From positions 186,001-250,000 of the forward strand of contig NZ_JANFPI010000002.1 of assembly GCF_026552795.1 (NCBI RefSeq): a stretch of DNA of 64,000 nucleotides. Reading direction: 5' to 3'. Below, in pieces: positions 10,327 through 20,314 of the stretch (positions within the stretch are counted from its first letter, which is position 1; each line of letters opens with the position of its first letter). This DNA comes from Ectorhizobium quercum. GTDB taxonomy: Bacteria; Pseudomonadota; Alphaproteobacteria; Rhizobiales; Rhizobiaceae. The position numbers were made by a program, and so were the translations under genes. The notes beneath the pieces were generated by a model that saw nothing but the letters and a program-made list of their open reading frames with translations, was not told the origin of the DNA and made no database searches.

Positions 10327-10806
10327 ATGGAGAATGCGATCCTCGCATTCGAAGACTTCACCGAGGGCCGGGTCTTTCCGCTCGGCCCGCGCCGGATGAC
10401 GCGCGAGGAGATCGTCGCCTTCGCCGGCGAATTCGATCCGCAGCCCATGCACACAGACGAGGAAGCCGGCAGGGCGAGCCTGCTCGGCGGGCTTGCCGCC
10501 TCCGGCTGGCACACCAACGCCGCCGCCATGCGCATGATGTTCGACAGCTATGTCGGCCGCTCCACCTCGCAGGGCTCGCCCGGCATCGACGAACTGCGCT
10601 GGAAACGGCCGGTGCTCGCCGGGGACACCTTGTCGGGCCGCTCCACGGTGCTGACCTCGCGCCCGCTGAAATCGCGGCCCGGCCTCGGTGTCGTCCGCTT
10701 CCTCAACGAAATCGAAAACCAGCGGGGCGAACTGGTCTGCCGTTCGGAATTTTCCATCATCTTCGCCATGCGCGACGCGGACACGGGAGCAGCGCGATGC
10801 GGATGA
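10327..10806 (+). CDS. MaoC-family (R)-hydratase/dehydratase
   Basis: 159 residues of the hot-dog fold. FEDFTEGRVFPLGPRRMTREEIVAFAGEFDPQPMHTDEEA is the MaoC hydratase 2 motif with the catalytic Asp and His (D-PQPMH), followed by LLGGLAASGWHTNA. Start 10327 (MENAILAFEDF) is chosen for GGGAGG 6 bases upstream. Known relatives hydrate enoyl-CoA. The gene overlaps a second MaoC gene by 10 bases, suggesting two subunits of one enzyme or a coupled pair. The exact substrate is unknown. Confidence 0.88.
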   Translation: MENAILAFEDFTEGRVFPLGPRRMTREEIVAFAGEFDPQPMHTDEEAGRASLLGGLAASGWHTNAAAMRMMFDSYVGRSTSQGSPGIDELRWKRPVLAGDTLSGRSTVLTSRPLKSRPGLGVVRFLNEIENQRGELVCRSEFSIIFAMRDADTGAARCG

Positions 10807-11264
10807 TCGAGCTTTATCCCGCCGGCCAGCGCGTCGAGCTGGGCAGCCTTCGGTTCACCGCCGCCGACATCATCCGTTTCGCCACCGAATTCGACCCGCA
10901 GCCCTTCCACACCGATGCGGAAAAGGCGCGCGATACGATGTTCGGCGCGCTCTGCGCCTCCGGCTGGCACACCTGCGCCGGCTGGATGAAGACGATGGTT
11001 GCCTTTCGCGAGAGCGAGGCCAAACGCCTGGCCGCGCAGGGTATCGAGCCGCCGCGCATCGGCCCCTCGCCCGGCTTCCGAAATCTCCGGTGGCTGAAGC
11101 CCGTCTTCGCCGGAGACACGATCACCTATTACCAGACGCCGCTCGACAGCCGCGCCTCCCGGTCGAGACCCGGACTGTGGATCAACACCGGCCTCTCCGA
11201 AGGCATCAACCAGCACGGGGAACCCGTCCTGAGCTTCGAAAGCAGCGTGATCGAACACGCCTGA
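10797..11264 (+). CDS. MaoC-family dehydratase, second copy
   Basis: 155 residues, similar to the preceding gene: FTAADIIRFATEFDPQPFHTDAEKARDTMFGALCASGWHT carries the same D-PQP-H catalytic motif. ATG 10797 overlaps the upstream gene; ATG 10803 (MIELYPAG) is an alternative. Tandem duplication followed by divergence is likely. Both copies keep the catalytic Asp/His, so both may be active. Confidence 0.87.
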   Translation: MRMIELYPAGQRVELGSLRFTAADIIRFATEFDPQPFHTDAEKARDTMFGALCASGWHTCAGWMKTMVAFRESEAKRLAAQGIEPPRIGPSPGFRNLRWLKPVFAGDTITYYQTPLDSRASRSRPGLWINTGLSEGINQHGEPVLSFESSVIEHA

Positions 11265-11320
11265 ACCGGACGCAAAAAGAGCGGCCCGAAGACCGCCCTC
11301 ATTGTATCGTCCCCTTCTTC

Positions 11321-11400
11321 GTTACCCTCGGGCTTGACCCGAGGGTCCACGCCGCGAGCGGCGCGGTGGATGGTCGGGTCAAGCCCGACCATGACGAAAG
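11321..11400. repeat. Palindromic intergenic repeat (RIME-like), copy 1
   Basis: Two hairpins in series: CCCTCGGGCTTGACCCGAGGG and GGTCGGGTCAAGCCCGACC, joined by a short GC-rich palindrome. Near-identical copies are at about 23579-23660 and, with the left hairpin degraded, at about 60557-60640. The architecture resembles the RIME-type mosaic repeats described from rhizobia; family membership is from memory. Confidence 0.75.
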
Positions 11401-11427
11401 AGAGCGATGAGCCGTTTATCAGCAGGC

Positions 11428-11452
11428 TGAGGGCGACCCGAAGGCCGCCCTC
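11428..11452 (-). terminator. Hairpin downstream of petC
   Basis: GAGGGCGACC and GGCCGCCCTC pair around CGAA with one mismatch. It lies about 30 bases after the petC stop on the minus strand. No T-run follows, so termination here is uncertain. Confidence 0.35.
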
Positions 11453-11480
11453 TCATATCCGTGCCGGACATGCTCCCCGC

Positions 11481-12359
11481 TCAGTGTTCCTTGCTGGCAT
11501 AGACCGAGCGCTTCGTCAGGTAGAGGAAGCCGGAGAAGATCACCAGGAAGATCATGACCATGAGGCCGGTCTTCTTGCGCTCTTCCAGATGCGGTTCGGC
11601 GGCCCACATCAGGAATGCCGAAACGTCCTTCGCATAGTTGTCGAGGGTCATCGGCGTCCCGTCCTCGTATTCCACCGCCTCATCCGAAAGCGGCGGCGCC
11701 ATTGCGAGCGTCGCACCGCCGACGAAGTGCGGGTTGAAGTAGGCGCCGTCCGGAAGTTCGAAATCCTCCGGCGGCTCGACATATCCCGTCAGCAGAGAAT
11801 AGATGTAGTCGGGCCCGCCTTCCTGATACTGCGTGAAGATATCGAAGATGAAGGTCGGAAAGCCGCGCTCGACACCGCGCGCCTTGGCGATCAGCGAAAA
11901 GTCCGGCGGGGCCGCACCATTATTGGCAGCCGCGGCCGCTTCCTCGTTCGGGAACGGGGATGGGAAGTGGTCGGACGGAATGGCGGGCCGCTCGAACATC
12001 TCGCCCTCGGCGTCCGGCCCATCCGTGACAGTATATTCCGCCGCGAAAGCCTTCACCTGGTCTTCCGTATAGCCGAGATCGCCCAGCATGCGGAAGGGAA
12101 CCAGGCTCATCGAATGACAGGCGGCACAGATGTCCTTGTAGACCTGCAATCCGCGCTGAAGCTGGGCCTTGTCGTACGTCCCGAACGGACCGGCGAAGCT
12201 CCAGTCGAGGTTCTGCGGCTTGTAGACCGGGAAATGGCCGCTGGCCACCGCATGTTCGACGTCGGCGGCCAGACCGTGGCCCTCGGCCGCAACGGCGGAG
12301 CCCGCGCCGAAGCCGGTGACGGCGGCGATCAGGGCGATGCTTGCAACAAGCTTTTTCAT
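11481..12359 (-). CDS. petC: Cytochrome c1 of the bc1 complex
   Basis: 292 residues. A signal peptide (about 1-24, ending AVAA) leads to the haem c motif CAACH at 78-82 (DICAACHSMSLVPFRML). A Met in the GGATLAMAPPLSD region probably is the axial ligand, and a C-terminal membrane anchor (about 263-282) precedes SVYASKEH. It passes electrons from the Rieske protein to soluble or membrane cytochrome c in the periplasm. Last gene of petABC, 27 bases after petB. Also called fbcC. Confidence 0.96.
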   Translation of the reverse strand: MKKLVASIALIAAVTGFGAGSAVAAEGHGLAADVEHAVASGHFPVYKPQNLDWSFAGPFGTYDKAQLQRGLQVYKDICAACHSMSLVPFRMLGDLGYTEDQVKAFAAEYTVTDGPDAEGEMFERPAIPSDHFPSPFPNEEAAAAANNGAAPPDFSLIAKARGVERGFPTFIFDIFTQYQEGGPDYIYSLLTGYVEPPEDFELPDGAYFNPHFVGGATLAMAPPLSDEAVEYEDGTPMTLDNYAKDVSAFLMWAAEPHLEERKKTGLMVMIFLVIFSGFLYLTKRSVYASKEH

Positions 12360-12386
12360 CGTTTCAAATCCTTTTTGCCGCTTGTC

Positions 12387-13658
12387 TCAGGCCTGAACGC
12401 CGATGGGCTTCTTGCCGTTCTTTTCCAGAACCGCTTCCGTGATGGAGTTCGGAATCCGGCGCGGCTTCTCGATCTTGCCGAGGATCGGCATGATCACGAG
12501 GAAGAAGCCGAAGTAATAGAGCGTGCCGATCTGCGACAGGACGACGTAAACGCCTTCCGCCGGACGCGAACCGAGCCAGCCGAGGATGATCGCATTGGCG
12601 ACGAAAACCCAGTACAGCACCTTGAAGACCGGACGATAGACCGCCGAACGGACCTTGGACGTATCGAGCCAGGGCAGAAAGAACAGCACGATGATCGCGC
12701 CGAACATGACGAGGACGCCGCCGAGCTTGGAGTCGATCGGGCCGACGTTGAAGGTGATGGCGCGCAGCATCGCGTAGAACGGCAGATAATACCATTCCGG
12801 CACGATATGGGCCGGGGTCTTCAGCGGGTTGGCCTCGATGTAGTTATCCGGGTGGCCGAGATAGTTCGGCATGTAGAAGACGAACCAGACATAGGCGATC
12901 AGGAAGATCGAAACGCCGACCGCATCCTTCAGCGTCGCATAGGGCGTGAAGGGAACCGTGTCGGTCTTCGACTTCACCTCGACGCCGGTCGGGTTGGTCT
13001 GGCCGGTGACATGCAGGGCCCAGACGTGCAGGATCACCACGCCGACGATCATGAAGGGCAGGAGATAATGCAGCGAGAAGAAGCGGTTGAGCGTCGGGTT
13101 GTCCACCGCGAAGCCGCCCAGCAGGAGCTGCTGGATCCACTCGCCGACATAGGGGAAGGCGGTGAAGAAGCCGGTGATGACGGTCGCGCCCCAGAAGGAC
13201 ATCTGCCCCCAGGGCAGGACGTAGCCCATGAAGCCGGTCGCCATCATCAGCAGGTAGATCACCACGCCGAGAATCCAGAGGATTTCGCGCGGCGCCTTGT
13301 AGGAGCCGTAATAGAGGCCGCGGGCGATGTGCAGGTAGACCGCGATGAAGAAGAACGACGCGCCGTTGGCGTGCATGTAGCGCAAGAGCCAGCCGTGATT
13401 GACGTCGCGCATGATCTTTTCGACAGAGTTGAAGGCGACCGTCGTTTCGGCGGAATAGTGCATGGCGAGCACGACGCCGGTCAGGATCTGGAGGATCAGC
13501 ATGACCGAAAGCATGGCACCGAATGTATAGGAATAGTTCAGGTTCCGCGGAACCGGATAGGCGACGAAACTGTCGTAGACGAGGCGGGGCAACGGCAGGC
13601 GCGCATCGACCCATTTGCCGAGACCGCTCGTCGGCTGGTAACTGGAATGACCACTCAT
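12387..13658 (-). CDS. petB: Cytochrome b of the bc1 complex
   Basis: 423 residues with eight predicted membrane helices. Haem and quinone motifs include [51 protein letters not shown] and the Qo-site PEWYY ([16 protein letters not shown]). It carries the two b haems and both quinone sites in the inner membrane. It is a full-length, unsplit cytochrome b as in other alphaproteobacteria. Starts 22 bases after petA ends. Confidence 0.97.
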   Translation of the reverse strand: MSGHSSYQPTSGLGKWVDARLPLPRLVYDSFVAYPVPRNLNYSYTFGAMLSVMLILQILTGVVLAMHYSAETTVAFNSVEKIMRDVNHGWLLRYMHANGASFFFIAVYLHIARGLYYGSYKAPREILWILGVVIYLLMMATGFMGYVLPWGQMSFWGATVITGFFTAFPYVGEWIQQLLLGGFAVDNPTLNRFFSLHYLLPFMIVGVVILHVWALHVTGQTNPTGVEVKSKTDTVPFTPYATLKDAVGVSIFLIAYVWFVFYMPNYLGHPDNYIEANPLKTPAHIVPEWYYLPFYAMLRAITFNVGPIDSKLGGVLVMFGAIIVLFFLPWLDTSKVRSAVYRPVFKVLYWVFVANAIILGWLGSRPAEGVYVVLSQIGTLYYFGFFLVIMPILGKIEKPRRIPNSITEAVLEKNGKKPIGVQA

Positions 13659-13680
13659 ATTGATTTATCCCCCGAAAGCC

Positions 13681-14259
13681 TTAGCCGACCTTGATGACGG
13701 TGTCGGACGTGAACTCGAACACCGGAATGAGCATGTTTTCCGGCGCCGGGCCTTGGCGGATTCGGCCCGACGTGTCGTAGGCCGAACCGTGGCAGGGACA
13801 GAACCAACCGTTGTATTCGCCGGACTGGCCGAGCGGAATGCAGCCAAGATGGGTGCAGACCCCCACCATCACCAGCCAGTTTTCCTTGCCTTCGCCAGCC
13901 GAGCGCGCAACATCCGTCGCCTCGGCGGAAGCGTCGATATTGGCGTTGCGCGCCAGCGGGTCCTTCAGTTCGGAAACCGGCACGTTCCGCGACGCCTCGA
14001 TTTCTTCCGGCGTGCGGTTGCGGATGAAAACCGGCTTGCCGCGCCACTTCACCGTCATCGACATGCCCGGCTCGAGACTCGACACGTCGACTTCAACCGA
14101 AGCGAGTGCCAGCGTCGACGCATCCGGACGCATCTGGTTGATAAACGGCCAGGCGACCCCGACCGCACCGACCGCGCCCAGCGCGCCGGTGGTCAGATAA
14201 AGAAAATCGCGGCGGGTCGTCTCGACCGCGGTTCCGCTTGTACCCTCGTGTTCGCTCAC
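13681..14259 (-). CDS. petA: Ubiquinol-cytochrome c reductase Rieske iron-sulfur subunit
   Basis: 192 residues from the GTG at 14259 (MSEHEGTSG). The twin-arginine signal-anchor TTRRDFLYLTTGALGAVGAVG (about 14-34) fits Tat export of the folded cluster protein. The 2Fe-2S ligands are in CTHLGC (135-140) and CPCH (154-157). An upstream in-frame ATG (14343) would add 28 residues before the Tat motif, unlike relatives, so GTG is preferred. First gene of the petABC operon; also known as fbcF. Confidence 0.95.
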   Translation of the reverse strand: MSEHEGTSGTAVETTRRDFLYLTTGALGAVGAVGVAWPFINQMRPDASTLALASVEVDVSSLEPGMSMTVKWRGKPVFIRNRTPEEIEASRNVPVSELKDPLARNANIDASAEATDVARSAGEGKENWLVMVGVCTHLGCIPLGQSGEYNGWFCPCHGSAYDTSGRIRQGPAPENMLIPVFEFTSDTVIKVG

Positions 14260-14603
14260 GGTTCCAAATCCCTCTGCGAAAATACCGGATCCGGCCTCGT
14301 CCCACCGGGTTTTTTCTCCCCGCCCGGAGGGATCTGGACGCATCCCAATAACCGCGCCTTCTAGGCTCGATGCAATATTATGTCCATAACGAAAGCCCCC
14401 ACAAGGGCACTATGTCGCGGGCGAAAAGTCTTTTCGTCGCAGGAGGAAGCGCAATTTTGCCGCACCATGTCAAACGTATTTGATAATCGTCATTTATAAC
14501 GGCGTAACCATCCGCAAGCGGCCCGAATCTTCATCGCGTTGCACAATCGATGCAGTGCATGATAGATATTCTGCCGTCCGTAACTGACCGCAGGAAATAG
14601 AGT
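14260..14603. other. Divergent intergenic region petA / phosphatase-family gene
   Basis: 344 bases. Apart from the possible petABC promoter I see an A+T-rich stretch near 14470-14505 (CGTATTTGATAATCGTCATTT) that may hold the rightward promoter. No gene found. Confidence 0.4.
14377..14404 (-). promoter_or_regulatory. Possible promoter of petABC
   Basis: TTGTGG (14404-14399), 16 bases, CATAAT (14382-14377), about 118 bases before the petA start. The match is moderate. Confidence 0.35.
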
Positions 14604-15560
14604 ATGCGTCAATCCATTTCCTGCCTGAGCGGATCCCTCGCAATCCTGCTGCTGGGCCTGATCGCGACGCGCTATGTCTTCGCCATGCCCTATCTGGCGC
14701 CGTTCTACAACGCGCAGGTGCATCTGTCGGCACTGGCCACGGGCCTGGCCATCCTCAGCTTTGTTTTCTACCATAAGTGGTATATGGCAATGGTCATTCT
14801 CGGCGGCATCGCCATGACCGCGCATCTGCCGGTCCGCAGCCACGCCCTCGGCGACATGGCGACGGCACAGCAGGCCGCCGGCAAGCCGTCACTGCGCGTG
14901 CTGAGCTTCAACGTTCTGGCGGAGAACCTCGAAAACGGCCCGGCCATCGCCGATGAAATCCTCGGCTCGAACGCCGATGTCGCCATCGTGCTGGAGGCAA
15001 GGCAGCTGGCCTCGCAGTTTGCCCGGATGGCCTCGGCCTATCCCTATCGCCTCGGCTGCGGCCTGGAGACGACCGGCTGCGACCTGGTCGTCCTGTCGCG
15101 GCATCCGTTTGTGGAACACACCGTCGGCAATCTCAGCGACCTGCGCAGCGAACGCTACATGCACGCCGTCATCGAAAAGGACGGGGAAAGGATCAATGTC
15201 GCCGCCGCCCATCTCAGCAAGCCCTATTTCGACGACTATCACACTGTCGAACTCTGGCGGCTTTGGCGGCGCATGGCCCGCATGGAGGGGCCCATCGTGC
15301 TAGCCGGCGACTTCAACGCCGCCAGCATCGCCCCGGACATGATGTGGTTCCTGCGCAGCGCCGGCCTGCGCAAGGCCCCTTACGAGCCGGCGACGTGGCC
15401 GACGCCGCTCGGTCCGCTGGGCATCGCCATAGACCACATCTATGCCCGCGCGCCGATGCGCCTGACGGCGCTCGACCGCATTGCCGACAACCACGGCTCC
15501 AACCATTTCGGCCTGATCGCCGATCTCGTCATCGAGCCAGGTTCTCTTCCGCGGCAATAA
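14604..15560 (+). CDS. Membrane-anchored endonuclease/exonuclease/phosphatase family protein
   Basis: 318 residues. Three hydrophobic segments at the N-terminus (about 5-25, 34-54, 55-75) anchor it in the membrane; the EEP domain covers about 95-315. Motifs: VLSFNVLAEN (metal-binding Asn), IVLEA (metal Glu), VLAGDFNAAS (catalytic Asp/Asn) and DNHGSNHFGLIADL (catalytic His). AGGAAA precedes the start. Relatives hydrolyse phosphodiesters or phospholipid headgroups; the substrate here is unknown. Its last 32 bases overlap the convergent ABC exporter gene. Confidence 0.87.
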   Translation: MRQSISCLSGSLAILLLGLIATRYVFAMPYLAPFYNAQVHLSALATGLAILSFVFYHKWYMAMVILGGIAMTAHLPVRSHALGDMATAQQAAGKPSLRVLSFNVLAENLENGPAIADEILGSNADVAIVLEARQLASQFARMASAYPYRLGCGLETTGCDLVVLSRHPFVEHTVGNLSDLRSERYMHAVIEKDGERINVAAAHLSKPYFDDYHTVELWRLWRRMARMEGPIVLAGDFNAASIAPDMMWFLRSAGLRKAPYEPATWPTPLGPLGIAIDHIYARAPMRLTALDRIADNHGSNHFGLIADLVIEPGSLPRQ

Positions 15561-17400
15561 AGCCGCCGGACTGGCGTGCCCACAATTCAGCGTAAAGCCC
15601 GCCGCGCGCGGTCAGTTCAGCATGCGTGCCCTGTTCGACGATGCGGCCCGCATCCATCACCACCAGCCTGTCGAGCGCGGCGATCGTCGAAAGCCGGTGG
15701 GCGATGGCCAGCACGGTCTTGCCGCTCATCAGCCGGTCGAGATTGGACTGGATCACCGCCTCGATCTCCGAGTCGAGTGCGGATGTCGCCTCGTCCAGAA
15801 CGAGGATGGGCGCATCCTTCAGCATGACGCGGGCAATGGCAATGCGCTGGCGCTGGCCGCCGGACAGCTTCACGCCGCGTTCCCCCACCTGCGCGTCCAG
15901 CCCCTTGCGTCCGCGATGATCCTCCAGCGATGCCACGAACCGGTCGGCTTCCGCCCGTTTCAATGCGGCCGCCAGTTCCGCCTCGCTCGCGCCGGGACGC
16001 CCGATCATGATGTTGTCGCGGATGGAACGGTGCAGCAGCGACGTATCCTGCGTGACCATGCCGATGGCGGAACGCAGCGATTGCTGCGTCACGGCCGCGA
16101 TATCCTGCCCGTCGATCAGGATACGGCCGCCGCTGACATCGTAGAAGCGCAGGAGAAGGTTGACGAGCGTCGATTTTCCCGCCCCCGACCGCCCGACGAT
16201 ACCGACCTTTTCGCCGGGACGGATCGTCAGGTCGAACCCCTGGATCACCGGCCGGGCGGCCCCGTAACCGAAGGTCATGTTTTCGAAACGGATTTCCGGC
16301 CCGGTCACGACCAGCGGCACCGCGTCCGGCCTGTCGGTCAGGTCGATCGGGGCCGAGATCATTTCCGCCGCGTTCTGGATCGTGCCGATATTGCGCATCA
16401 GCCCGTTGATCTGCCCCATCGTGCGGCCGAGCAGCATGTTGAAGCGGAGCATGAGACCGAGCGAAAAGGCGATGCCGCCGGTCGTCACCTGCCCCTTCAG
16501 CCACAGGTCGATGCTCAGCACGGCCAGCAGCGAGATCATCATGCCGGCCAGCAGGTTCATCGAGGAGCGCGCCCCGACGATCAGCCGGGAAAAGGCCAGC
16601 GCCGCGTTGCGGTTGCGCTCGAAGCCATCCAGCACATAGGCGTCGCTTTCCCGCTCGCTCGAAAACAGCTTCAGCGTCTGGATATTGGCGAAGGAATCGG
16701 TGATGCGGCCGTTCAGCATCGAGGCCGTATCGGCGAACTCGCGGGCGCGGACACGGATGCGCGGCACGAAATAGCGGGCGATGAAGGCGAAGCCGACCAC
16801 CCACATCAGGATGGGAACGGCAAGCCGCCAGTCAAGCCCGGCCATCAGCGCGACGGTGGAGACGAGGTAGATCGCCACGAACCAGATGTTCTGGATCAGC
16901 GTCGAGACCAGATCGTAGACCGCCTGCGTGCCCTGCGCGATGCGCGAGACGATGCGGCCGGACAGATCGTTCTGGAAGAAGGAGAGCGATTGCCGCGACA
17001 CATGGCGATAGGCCTGCCAGCGGGTGAGGAAGGAAAAGCCGGGCGCCATCACCTGCTCGTCCGTCAGCGCATTGGCCAGCATGATGAGAAAACGCCAGAC
17101 GAGCACGACGGACAGCATGAAGGCCAGTTCCCAGCCGTGGTCGGCCAGAAGCCCGCTCCAGCCGTTTTCCCGCGCCGTCACGTCGAGAATGTCGACGAGA
17201 CGGCCGGTGAAGTAGAAAAGACCGGCCTCGATCAGCGCCGTTAGCCCGCCGAGCACGATGAGCGTGGCGATGACGCTCTTGGCCTGGCGCACGTAGAACC
17301 ACACGAAACGCCAGACGGTATCGGGCGGGCGGACATCCCCCTTCTCGGCGAAGGGAGAGATCCAGTTCTCGAAGGGACGGAGAATGGCTTTGATGATCAT
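15529..17400 (-). CDS. ABC exporter, fused permease/ATPase (first of a pair)
   Basis: 623 residues: six-helix ABC transmembrane domain (about 30-340) then an ATPase domain (about 365-600) with Walker A GRSGAGKST, signature LSGGQRQRIAIARV, Walker B ILVLDEATSALD and switch His (AIAHRLS). All catalytic residues are present. Its partner ends 82 bases upstream on the same strand, so the two may form a heterodimer or two homodimers. Class: type IV multidrug/lipid exporter; cargo unknown. No clear ribosome binding site at 17400, so the start is tentative. Confidence 0.88.
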   Translation of the reverse strand: MIIKAILRPFENWISPFAEKGDVRPPDTVWRFVWFYVRQAKSVIATLIVLGGLTALIEAGLFYFTGRLVDILDVTARENGWSGLLADHGWELAFMLSVVLVWRFLIMLANALTDEQVMAPGFSFLTRWQAYRHVSRQSLSFFQNDLSGRIVSRIAQGTQAVYDLVSTLIQNIWFVAIYLVSTVALMAGLDWRLAVPILMWVVGFAFIARYFVPRIRVRAREFADTASMLNGRITDSFANIQTLKLFSSERESDAYVLDGFERNRNAALAFSRLIVGARSSMNLLAGMMISLLAVLSIDLWLKGQVTTGGIAFSLGLMLRFNMLLGRTMGQINGLMRNIGTIQNAAEMISAPIDLTDRPDAVPLVVTGPEIRFENMTFGYGAARPVIQGFDLTIRPGEKVGIVGRSGAGKSTLVNLLLRFYDVSGGRILIDGQDIAAVTQQSLRSAIGMVTQDTSLLHRSIRDNIMIGRPGASEAELAAALKRAEADRFVASLEDHRGRKGLDAQVGERGVKLSGGQRQRIAIARVMLKDAPILVLDEATSALDSEIEAVIQSNLDRLMSGKTVLAIAHRLSTIAALDRLVVMDAGRIVEQGTHAELTARGGLYAELWARQSGGFIAAEENLAR

Positions 17401-17482
17401 GACACAGCTATAAGCCGAACGAACGGCCTGACAAAGGCCGCGCCCCGCACTCCCTCATATTTCCGTCATGCGGGAAGGCGGA

Positions 17483-19339
<1,857 letters not shown>

Positions 19340-19473
19340 GACGGAACTCCAGAATGAATGTCCGGCCGGCGCGCAGGGCTCGCTGGGGAGCCGGCTGGCG
19401 ATCTGGCCGCTGAAAGGCAATAAGGCCGGAGATTAACGGCCCGATGAAGGAAACGATCCGGAAACCGGAAAGA

Positions 19474-19524
19474 TCAGGCGGAAAAAGCCGGCCCAAGGAG
19501 GCGGATGCTGTGTGGTGCAATCAT
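19474..19524 (-). CDS. Putative leader peptide upstream of ABC exporters
   Basis: Sixteen codons, MIAPHSIRLLGPAFSA. The start ATG (19524-19522) follows AAGGAGGC by 5 bases, one of the strongest Shine-Dalgarno sequences in the window. It ends 134 bases before the exporter start. Because the site is an inverted repeat, the plus strand also shows AAGGAGGC-GG-ATG with a 15-codon frame, but its spacing is poor. Whether it is translated is not shown by sequence alone. Confidence 0.45.
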   Translation of the reverse strand: MIAPHSIRLLGPAFSA

Positions 19525-19537
19525 GGTATGCCTCCTT
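19495..19537 (-). promoter_or_regulatory. Hairpin that would sequester the leader's Shine-Dalgarno
   Basis: AAGGAGGC (19537-19530) is exactly complementary to GCCTCCTT (19502-19495), which forms codons 8-10 of the leader frame. The stem is 8 base pairs with a 27-base loop holding the start codon. Confidence 0.5.
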
Positions 19538-19671
19538 TCTTCAACGGGTTAAGAGAGCGCGATGTTAGCGATTCGCGGCCGGTTTGGGAACCCTCCCCCG
19601 TCTTTCCTCTCTGCCTGTTGCCTTGCCGCCACAGGCTTGAGCTTATGCCCCGGCTTGCCTAAACCTGCGCC

Positions 19672-20130
19672 ATGAGCCAGCTTCGCATCGCCCTTTACCA
19701 GCCCGACATCCCCGGCAATGCCGGCACGATCCTGCGCCTCGGCGCCTGCCTCGGCATCGGCGTCGACATCATCGAGCCCGCCGGCTTCGTGCTGTCCGAT
19801 GCCAATCTGCGCCGCGCCGGCATGGACTACATCGCCAAGGCGGCGCTGACCCGGCATGTGAGCTGGAAGACCTTCGAGGAATGGCGCGCGCCGACGGCGC
19901 GCCGCATCGTGCTGGCGTCGACCAAAGCCGCCCTGCCCTACACGGATTTCGCGTTCCGCGCGGACGACATCCTGCTGTTCGGACGTGAAAGCGCCGGCGT
20001 TCCCGACGACGTTCACGAAAAGGCCGATGCCCGCATCCTCATCCCGATGCAGCCCGGCCAGCGCTCGCTGAATGTCGCCGTTTCCGCAGCGATGATCGCG
20101 GGGGAAGCGCTTCGGCAAACGGGGTTCTGA
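19672..20130 (+). CDS. trmL: tRNA (cytidine/uridine-2'-O-)-methyltransferase TrmL
   Basis: 152 residues, the size of the minimal SPOUT enzyme TrmL/YibK, which methylates the wobble ribose of tRNA-Leu with SAM. MSQLRIALYQPDIPGNAGTILRLGACLG is the conserved N-terminus; LLFGRESAGVPDDVHEKAD and IPMQPGQRSLNVAVSAAMIAGEALRQ form the knotted SAM site. The ribosome binding site is weak. It stands alone between the divergent exporters and the convergent CorC-type gene. Confidence 0.93.
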   Translation: MSQLRIALYQPDIPGNAGTILRLGACLGIGVDIIEPAGFVLSDANLRRAGMDYIAKAALTRHVSWKTFEEWRAPTARRIVLASTKAALPYTDFAFRADDILLFGRESAGVPDDVHEKADARILIPMQPGQRSLNVAVSAAMIAGEALRQTGF

Positions 20131-20144
20131 CCGTCGCAGTCCGA

Positions 20145-20282
20145 TCCCCTCTCTGGCCTGCCGGCCATCTCCCCCACAAGGGGGGAGAAGACTCGCGGCA
20201 GGCTCATCGCTTCATCATCGAGGGAAACCCGTACTTCTTCCTTTCTCCCCCCTTGTGGGGGGATGGCGGCAGCCAGAGCGGG
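20145..20282. repeat. Inverted pair of rhizobial palindromic repeats
   Basis: CTCTGGCCTGCCGGCCATCT with CCCCCACAAGGGGGGAGAAG (to 20190) is repeated in inverse orientation from 20236 to 20282 (CTCCCCCCTTGTGGGGGGAT, GGCGGCAGCCAGAG). Each half also holds its own CCCCC-ACAA-GGGGG hairpin. It fills the space between convergent trmL and the CorC-type gene and could act as a bidirectional terminator. Confidence 0.75.
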
Positions 20283-20314
20283 AAGCGACCCTCACGACAC
20301 CCCTGAAGGTATCC

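Larger units (their letters stand above)
19340..19671. other. Divergent intergenic region ABC exporter / trmL
   Basis: 332 bases containing the putative leader peptide and its hairpin. Short stems TCCGG-TTT-CCGGA and GGCCG/CGGCC lie between leader and exporter start on the minus strand, without a T-run. No other gene is apparent. Confidence 0.4.

Noticed and set aside
15529..15560. Overlap of the phosphatase-family gene with the convergent ABC exporter as a sign of misannotation
   Set aside because: Both C-termini look natural and convergent 3' overlaps of a few tens of bases are common in compact genomes.
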